Assembly (NCBI GenBank): GCA_036186865.1
Contig: AP025055.1
Location: forward strand, 21,541,848 to 21,605,847
Source: Eustoma russellianum
Lineage: Eukaryota > Streptophyta > Magnoliopsida > Gentianales > Gentianaceae
Direction of reading: 5' to 3'
Length of the DNA: 64,000 nt
A program made the translations under genes and the position numbers. Position 1 is the first letter of the stretch; each line of letters begins with the position of its first letter. This document shows positions 57,461 through 64,000 of this stretch, piece after piece. Below the pieces are notes generated by a model, which did no database searches, was not told the origin of the DNA, and worked only from the letters and a program-made list of their open reading frames with translations.

Positions 57461-58108
57461 GTGAAGGGTCTTCTTCAGACAGTACACAAGGTTGAACATG
57501 CAATTCAGATAAAGGAGTTCCAGTTTCAGGCATGTTGGGGCTAATTTCATACAAACCATCATTCACAGAAATGTCAGATTGCAAGTCTTTGTTCTTTTCA
57601 GATTCTATCAATACTTGCACCATGTCTCTAAGTTGAAGCAATGCATTTTCAATATTATCCATAGGCTGACTAAAATTGCTTAACTTAACTGGATTTGGTT
57701 TGTCATTTTCAGAATCACAAGAGTTCAGTTCATACCCATAGTTTTGATTAACTTGCCATGGGATTAGGTTTGATTGAACAATCTTTGCCTTTTTATACAT
57801 GTCATAAAGTGATGAGAATTTTTCAGACAACATGCAATCAGCGATCTCTTTATCTAATCCAGCAAAGAACCTAATCATGCTTAATTCCTCATGTTCTTCA
57901 ACATAAGCATAGTACAAATCATCAAGCATTTCATTGTAATATGCACTAACGTCTTTATTGCACTGAGAAAGAGTTTGATATCTAGGAGTTTTACATTCCC
58001 AATATCCAACCCATAACCATTCGTACGACCAAAGGAGTTCATACGTTTTTCCAGTTCATCATAGTCTCTCCTATGGCATTCAACTCCCCAAATGGTTTTT
58101 AGAATCAT
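57461..58108 (-). pseudogene. Gypsy-C gag-like ORF, duplicated N-terminal fragment
   Basis: Reverse-oriented copy of 39109-39757 starting MILKTIWGVECHRRDYDELEK. One base is missing near 58020 (GGTTATGG versus GGTTTATGG), so the frame breaks after about 30 codons and is regained at 57929 in the other frame. It ends at the inversion breakpoint 57461. This is the copy in the element's original orientation. Confidence 0.85.
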
Positions 58109-59972
58109 GTTTAATCAAAACAATCTCAAAAGCCAATTAAAATATTGATAAGATGCAAATACTCTACTTTATGTTGACAATTGTTCAAAACAGCAATTTG
58201 GAGTATTTCTCCTAAAGATTCAAGTAAATCACAGAAGTCAAATTGTTGTTCGGGCTGAAAGAAATCTACGGGGTTGTTTTAAGACAATCCCTCAATTTAC
58301 TTTACAGCATATGCAATTATCAATTGTAGTAAAGTAAAAGTAAAGACACACAAACAAAGTGCTAGCAAGGGTTTGCTTTAGAAACTTTCAATATTTCAAA
58401 ACTACAACACTTTGGGGTTTGGTTTGGGCACTTTCTTTCTTTTGAGCTTTGCACATGGATTTTCCCTTTTTGCAACGTTTAACTTTTGGCTTTTTCCTTA
58501 CTTGGCTTTCTTGTGCAATTCTCTCTTGTCTTGCCTCTTACTTGTTGACAAATATTGGCTTTTCTCTCGCGTATTTCTCAATCAAGCTTAATTTTCTTTC
58601 TTTGGAGGGTTTTGCTTGATTGTTGTGAGACTACTCCTCACGGCCTACATGAGACATTGCCCACGGCCTTTAATTGCACAAGGTTTGTTGTATATGGAAT
58701 TTGAAAGTTCCTCGTACACAACACGGCTAAACACTATGTAGTGGGAATTCAATTCACAATTACAACAAGATCAAATTGTATAAAGTGCAATGTAAGTTCA
58801 GAAATTGATCTAAAACAACAATTGGATAGCGCTTTAACAATGTGGGGCTTAAACAATTCCTAACTTTCAGAATATATCTAAGTCCAACAAGTTGTTTGAA
58901 ACAATTGAAATCAACAAAAAGATAAAGCTATTAGCATACACCAAGATTTCAAATGAGCTTTAAAAGTTGTTTTAATCCACACGGTTTTGGGCAGTTTGTT
59001 CTTTTTCCTTTTTCTGTTTTTGATGCAAATGATCTAAGTAATCTTAAGATGGCTAAATGCAACTTATTTGTTTCTAAATGCAATCTATAAGGCTGATTAC
59101 TATATCAACTAATGGAAAATCAGTTTTGGTGCAACTAAGCTTACTTGTTTTGTTTGGTTTTTAAGTGATCTATCCTACTTTGTTTTTGTTTGGTTTTTGT
59201 TTGTATGATGCAATCAGATTCTAAACTAAATGATACTAAATGCAAGTGTTTAAGTCATACTTATCAAACGTATAACACTAGAAACTAGGCAGCACACTTA
59301 GTTAGCTAAACTACTTGTTTTGATCTTTAGTTTTCGGTTTGGCTTGTGCCAACTAAACAACCAACTAAACCTCTTAATCTATGTTGTAAACTAGTCTAAC
59401 TAAGCTAAATAAGGCAGCACTAAAACGTTTTAATCAGTTTGCACACAAGTGACTAAAAACAGAATTTTAACTACTTGATTATAAGCTAAACTACCAACTA
59501 ATCTATTTTTGTGTTCAAGTTTTCTCTTTTAAGGACACAACTAAACTAACACTTAAACTACTAGATTAAGGTCTAATGAAGATCAACTAAGCTAAATATG
59601 GCAGCATATAAAACGTCTAAACAGTTTGCACACAAGTACTAAAACAGAATTTTAACTACTACAACTTGATGAAAAACTAAACTATCAACTAGTCTATTTT
59701 TGTGTTCAAAGTTTTCTGTTTTAAGGAGTCAATTAAACTACCATTTAAAACTTCTAGATTAGGGTCTAATGAAGATTAACTAAGCTAGATTGAACAAGTA
59801 CAAGCTGGTTACACACGGTTTTAAACCTGAGCTACACAATCAGATTCTAACACACTTAAATCTAGTCTAAGTTATTTTTGTGGGGTGTTTTCGGTTTTGC
59901 CTCTTAACTAAGTTACCAAACTATAGTATACTATCTAATAACACTTTAGAAACATAAACTAACTATCTAAAC
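58109..59972 (-). other. Gypsy-C leader region
   Basis: Non-coding on both strands apart from trivial ORFs. It contains two tandem units of about 190 bp (59400-59779) and ends in TAAAC (59968-59972), the left TSD of solo LTR A3. It lies between gag and the PBS in minus orientation. Excluding A3, the leader is roughly 1.9 kb long. Confidence 0.7.
59400..59779. repeat. Two tandem repeats of about 190 bp in the Gypsy-C leader
   Basis: CTAAGCTAAATA(A/T)GGCAGCA starts units at 59400 and 59587, and a third start (CTAAGCTAGATTG) at 59780 diverges quickly. Shared strings include CAGTTTGCACACAAGT, CTATTTTTGTGTTCAA and GGTCTAATGAAGAT. Confidence 0.85.
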
Positions 59973-61378
59973 TGATGAGGCTGAGGAGCAGCCCCCTAAT
60001 GAGGAGCTTGCACAAGGTGCCCTTAATCATAAGGGGCCTTTGACAAGGAGCCAAACCAAGAGGACTAATTGTCTTCACCTTGGTTTCCAACTTGGTTTTG
60101 ATGTTGCCTCCTTTCTAACCAAACATGTGCAAGATGAACCAATGGATGTTCCTCCTAAATGGGTGCTCATTGTTGAGCTTAAGAACTGATTATCCAATGA
60201 TAGTCAGTCCGTTGGTTGGTGCCGTTTCTGTGGCTTTTAGTTGCCCTTTCTTTTGATTCTTTTAAAGTTTGTTTTAGAATACTTATGTTTGGTGTATGAG
60301 TGTGATTTGTAGGTGTTACAGGTCTTGGATCAAACGCCTTGAGCTTTGGAAAGGAGGGCTTCTCAGATTTGGACCAAGCTTGTCCATACAAGGCTGTTTT
60401 GGGGTTTTGGGCTTTCAGGCGAGATTGGGCATGCATGGAACCAGCTGGACCTTGAAGTAGACTTAATTTAGAGCATCTTTCATGTTTTGGGTTTTGTCAA
60501 AATCAGTCCACAAAAATAGTTACAAGAGTTGCAAGGAAGAAGTCCAAAACAAGCCCAATTGTGCAAACTAGGGTTTTTTTCGGTCTTCTTGAGAGGATGG
60601 CAGCCGCCTAGCATCATCAAAGGCAATTAAGAGACCTTCTAGAATGTCATAAATCAGATTGGTATGATTGGAATGAATTATGGAGTCATAATTGAAGATT
60701 TGAAGCAATTAAGGAGATAATTCAAGAAAGAGAAAGTTACCAAAATTAGATCTTGTGTCACAAGGAAGGTTGAAGGCGTTATGAAGGTAATTGGAGGCAC
60801 AAGGCAAGTTCTAGAAGGATGGTTAATAATGCAATAATTGGTGATTGAGACAATAATTGTGGATTTGCCAAGAGAGAGAAACTTACCTAAAATAACAAAT
60901 GCTGATTTTTGCATCTCAAGGAAGGAAGTGGCGCCAACATGGAAACTCCAAGATGCCCTAGCCGTTTTTTTGGGAGTGGCCAACAAGGCTTGTAATCAAA
61001 TATATTGATCACTTAGCATTTCTTTTGATAGTTAGAATATTTTTCATCTTTGAACTACAAACCCTAGCGTTTTGTATTGTCTTTTGTTCTTGAGTTTTCT
61101 TGAATAAAAGTTTGTGTTTTTCCTTTGGTTTACACATATCTAAATCAAGGCTAGACCCAATTAAGGATTGTGTGTTCCTTGTTGGTGATCCACAATCCAA
61201 GGATTAGGAGTGACTGGTTGGATTGGACGGATTGAAACACACATAACCAAACGGATTTGGAGGCTTGAAAGGAAGGTGGTTGCTTGGCACCATTGTCCAT
61301 CACATTCAAGGCTTGAGGGACGTTTGGAGAGTGAAGAAAGATCGGGACAACATCAACATACGAACCATATTCGTATCA
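59973..61378 (+). mobile_element. Solo LTR A3 of Gypsy family A
   Basis: 1406 bp, TGATGAGGC...CGTATCA, TSD TAAAC at 59968-59972 and 61379-61383. The pol-tail frame at its left end is open to TGA 60186-60188, with a Gln-Leu-Gly-Phe duplication like A4. AATAAA lies near 61105. No internal sequence remains. Confidence 0.93.
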
Positions 61379-61486
61379 TAAACAAATAGCAACTAAACGC
61401 ACAACAAACAGCTTACTGAACGGTTTGGGCAGCATCAAACATATGCAAGATTGAACAATGTAAACAAGAATAGAAGACTAACCAAC
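61379..61486 (-). other. Right TSD (TAAAC) of A3 and remaining Gypsy-C leader
   Basis: TAAAC at 61379-61383, then about 100 bp of leader up to the PBS. No features seen. Confidence 0.8.
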
Positions 61487-61498
61487 GCTCTGATACCA
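61487..61498 (-). promoter_or_regulatory. Primer binding site of Gypsy-C
   Basis: GCTCTGATACCA, the reverse complement of TGGTATCAGAGC, two bases from the LTR end at 61501. It fixes the minus-strand orientation of Gypsy-C and identifies the right LTR as the 5' LTR. Confidence 0.95.
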
Positions 61499-61500
61499 AT

Positions 61501-62798
61501 TGATGAGCCAAATGAAGGCTAGAAAACGTTGCCAAGGACTTTGTCTCCTATTCCAAACTGATTTGAACACAAGCCATGTCAAAGAACATCTCAAAGATAC
61601 CCCTTGATCTTTAACCGTTGTTCTTGGCTCAATTTATGCCAACACCTCTCCCTCTTTGGCACTCCAACACATCTAAAACCTCAATGAGACCCTAAGATGC
61701 TGTAAACCAAAAGATGAAGCAAATACTAACAAGTTCTAGGCTAGGAACTTGAAAGAAAACCATAAGTGGCCTTAAACTTCAACTTGAAATGTTGATAACT
61801 CCTCAAGGGAAATTCTGGTTGAAATGTGTATTGATAATATGGTTGTATTGTTGTTTGTACATTCAGCTTCCTATGCTATTTATAACAAATGAAAATGATA
61901 AAGAGTACAAGTTTTAATGTACAAAGTACAAGACTAAAAATAAGGTGCTTGCTTTGAACAACTTTGGCTCCAAAATTCTGGTTGCTTTTGCCGTGCTTCT
62001 CATGCCTTGTTTCCAGCCTTTTTCTTGATCAATTTGATTTGTTAAGACATGGAGCAGCTTGCTTTGAAATGGCCTTTTGATTGGTTGCAAGTTGGCTTTG
62101 AATTTTCAAAGGTTTAAGCTTGATTCACGTTTCTTCTATGGTTGATTTCAGCCAAAATTTGATTGGATATTGTATTGAGCAGCTTGCTTTGAATTTGCAT
62201 TTGATTGGTAGCAACTTTGGTGTTGAATTTTCAAAGGAAGTATGCATAGACCAGCCGTTTTTCTTCATTGAATTTGATTGGATCCAAGTTTGTGCAGCTT
62301 GCTTATTTGTCTTCAACTTGATTGTGATTGGTTTGAAGATTTGCAAGACTTCTTCCTATTGGTTAAAGATTTGAGCAGCTTGTCTCTCCATTCTTACGTG
62401 AAAAACATTTCTTGAATTTGACATGAGTGCTTGTCACCTCCTTGCTTGTAAGCTACTTGCTTATCACCTCCTTGCTTGAACAAAAATTCAGGTTTTAGTT
62501 GCATCTTCAAGCTTTGTTTGAACAATGATATCATCCGATCAGATGGAACATGGATTGATAGGTGTTCATGCTTCTTCAATGCAAAGCTCTCTTTGACCTA
62601 TCTTCAAAGACACCAAGCAACAAACACAATATGCACAACATATATGACATTCCCTAAGGGTTAGTTAGGCAATAAGACATAAGAACTAGCACTAGTGTGT
62701 GCGGAGTGAACAGTGAAATGTCATGTCTTACAGAACTAACATATGACAATAAATGATACATGAAAATATGTTGTGTTGACCCCATCGTGGGCTCATCA
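61501..62798 (-). repeat. Gypsy-C 5' LTR (intact)
   Basis: 1298 bp. Minus strand starts TGATGAGCCCACG and ends TTTGGCTCATCA. Followed on the plus strand by TSD TAGAG (62799-62803). The terminal TGATGAGCC / GGCTCATCA form an inverted repeat longer than the usual TG/CA. Confidence 0.93.
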
Positions 62799-62803
62799 TA
62801 GAG

Positions 62804-63317
62804 CAATTAACATAAACAAATCAAGATTACCAATGTGTGGTCCAACTTTCTCTTTATAAGAACATAGGGCCTCTTGAATCCAAATTTGCGTAAAGCGTAT
62901 AGAGAGATTATTTGTCTTTATTTTTAGATAATCTTACGAGTATATGGCAGAGTTATGGAACGGATTGGACCTAGGTTGACTGTTCTTTCTTCTCCTTCTT
63001 CTTCCTTTGTTCTTCTTCTTTCTCTCTCTCTTTTCCTCTCCTTCTTCTCTCCAGCCGTTTCCTTCTATCTTTTTCTCCTCCAACCGACGGTCCCCTCTCC
63101 TTTTGGGGAGTTACACAATTTTGTAACTCCCCCATCATTTAGTTGGGGGAACTTTTGGTATTTGACCTACTTCCCTCAATTCCCACTTTTAACCCTTTCT
63201 TTTCTTTTTCTATATTTTATTTAACTAAGCCGCATAAACCTATACAATTGATTAAATTGTATTTACAATTGTTTTCTAATTATTTAATATTGGACACGGA
63301 ACTTACGGGGTATGACA
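62804..63317 (-). repeat. Solo LTR D, right piece
   Basis: About 0.5 kb, pyrimidine-rich on the plus strand (CTTCTTCTTTCTCTCTC near 63010-63035). It contains a perfect 11-bp hairpin at 63105-63132 (GGGGAGTTACA / TGTAACTCCCC, loop CAATTT). It ends ACGGGGTATGACA before TSD GAAGA. No gene. Confidence 0.7.
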
Positions 63318-63322
63318 GAAGA
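63318..63322. repeat. Right TSD (GAAGA) of solo LTR D
   Basis: Identical to 36284-36288, next to relic X integrase sequence on both sides. Confidence 0.85.
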
Positions 63323-64000
63323 TGTAGCCATAGCGACTTACCTCTTGAATTGCCTATCCATGAAAATCCTCCACCACAAACCCTGTCACAAACCCTGGCT
63401 ACTCAGACCATAATACCTTCAGTTTTGAATCTTTCACTTGTATCTTTGGCTACTCTGTGTTTGTCCATATCCAAAAAACGAATGCTCTAAACTAGACCCC
63501 TATGCTGAGAAATGTATGCTTGTGGGATGTGCCACTCATTGAAAGGATATCACTGTTATAATCCTTTTACTCGACGAATCTATATCACGATGAATTGTTT
63601 CTTTCTTGAATCTGAGTATTTCTTTACTAGCCAACCTAGGGCTCAAAGGGAGCATATATATGAGCCACTAGATTGGTTACATGATCTAAGGTGGTCTAGA
63701 GACTGTCCAGTAAGAGTGAGTAAATGGTGCCACCGAGCAGGCCTCTCCCAACGAAGGAAGGGCCGATGAACCATTATTCGCCAATGATTTTTCTTTATTG
63801 GATGTTCAACAAGAGATAAGTTAACCCCTTGACAGTGAAGTTTTTGTTCTACATAATATAGATAGTACTGATGTCTTCATGAGACACAAGTACGGGTTCT
63901 TCCCACGAGAAGGAATATGGATGTACCATTGGAGCAGCACTCGTCCGAACAAGTATCTCAATCTTCTACATTCCTAGTGAATGTGGCCAGAGTGAGGATT
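63323..64000 (+). pseudogene. Copia relic X, right piece (integrase C-terminal part onward)
   Basis: Resumes the integrase reading: ATYLLNCLS near 63331-63360, TLATQTIIPSVLNLSL near 63394-63441, KLDPYAEKCMLVG in another frame near 63490-63530, then KGYHCYNPFTRRIYITMN near 63541-63594. ESEYFFTSQPRAQREHIYEPLDW is near 63610-63680, and a more decayed linker runs to the window end. Frame changes and stops are frequent. RT is expected beyond 64000. Confidence 0.82.

Larger units (their letters stand above)
38337..62798 (-). mobile_element. Gypsy-C: gag-only LTR element, internally inverted and invaded by three others
   Basis: Outer ends TGATGAGCC (38337) and GGGCTCATCA (62798) with TSD TAGAG. The right LTR (61501-62798) is whole and next to a minus-strand PBS, so the element is on the minus strand. 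Its left (3') LTR is split: 639 bp remain in place (38337-38975), while the rest (56758-57460) lies on the opposite strand with the PPT and the end of the internal region. The internal region has one gag-type ORF and no pol except a possible short C-terminal remnant. It resembles the non-autonomous TR-GAG class. Family-A insertions A1, A2 and A3 lie within it. Confidence 0.85.
36289..63317 (-). mobile_element. Solo LTR D (large Gypsy-type LTR), split by Gypsy-C
   Basis: Outer ends are TGTATCGCCCCGG at 36289 and ACGGGGTATGACA at 63317, with a 5-bp TSD GAAGA. Without Gypsy-C and one of its TSD copies the element is about 2.56 kb. Neither end sequence recurs inside, so there is one LTR rather than two. 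On the minus strand it starts TGTCATACCCCG and ends GGGGCGATACA, a style common in plant Ty3/Gypsy LTRs. Orientation is inferred from that resemblance only. It has no pol. Confidence 0.72.

Noticed and set aside
57380..57929. 182-codon minus ORF as an independent gene
   Set aside because: It is the duplicated Gypsy-C gag fragment running across the inversion breakpoint into LTR sequence. The C-terminal residues are chimeric.
36289..63317. Element D as a complete LTR retrotransposon with two LTRs
   Set aside because: The left terminal sequence (TGTATCGCCCC) is not found near the right side, nor the right terminal sequence near the left, so a single interrupted LTR explains the data better.
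63143..63490. Plus-strand 115-codon ORF as a gene
   Set aside because: It spans the end of solo LTR D, its TSD and relic X integrase. Only the part after 63323 resembles protein, and in Copia context.

Overview
The window is repeat DNA from a flowering-plant nuclear genome, AT-rich, and made almost entirely of retrotransposons nested inside one another. The evidence is plant-type Ty1/Copia and Ty3/Gypsy polyproteins, tRNA-iMet-type primer binding sites (TGGTATCAGAGC), LTRs of 1.3-2.8 kb, and a plant L1-type LINE with a C-terminal RNase H domain. I found no host gene, tRNA, rRNA or CRISPR array. The species cannot be named from this sequence.

Left part (1-24638): an old SIRE/Maximus-like Copia element ('Copia-0', truncated by the window start) carries a decayed pol (1-3363). 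A LINE (3618-11046, 15-bp target-site duplication or TSD) sits in its 3' region, and the LINE's ORF2 is split by a solo LTR of Gypsy family A (5482-6930, TSD CATAC). The probable 3' LTR of Copia-0 (about 11605-24638) is split by a young, nearly complete relative, Copia-1 (12558-23879, TSD GTATA). A 10-N gap lies at 21104-21113.

Middle and right part (24639-64000): the substrate is a second, much older Copia relic ('X'). Its pre-integrase and integrase regions can be followed in three pieces (24639-25338, 36127-36288, 63323-64000). Copia-2 (25339-36121, TSD CGAAC) interrupts it first. A large solo LTR ('D', outer bounds 36289-63317, TSD GAAGA) interrupts it again only about 160 bp further along the relic. 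Inside D sits a gag-only Gypsy-type element on the minus strand ('Gypsy-C', 38337-62798, TSD TAGAG). Part of Gypsy-C (38976-57460) has been inverted, with inverted duplications at both breakpoints. Inside Gypsy-C are three family-A insertions: A1 (39936-48609, plus strand, TSD CATCC), A2 (49141-56654, minus strand, TSD TTTGG) and solo LTR A3 (59973-61378, TSD TAAAC).

How the parts work together: the youngest layers keep near-complete gag, protease, integrase, RT and RNase H modules. Every autonomous-type element here nevertheless carries at least one inactivating change (frameshift, nonsense codon or deletion). Copia-2 (gag-deleted) and Gypsy-C (no pol) look like elements that would need proteins supplied in trans. 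The most unusual points are the inversion inside Gypsy-C, a pol reading frame in family A whose last 68 codons lie inside the 3' LTR, a Copia-2 copy lacking 258 gag codons yet with almost identical LTRs, and an intron-like gap between gag and pol in the Copia family. I did not find a convincing new non-transposon system.
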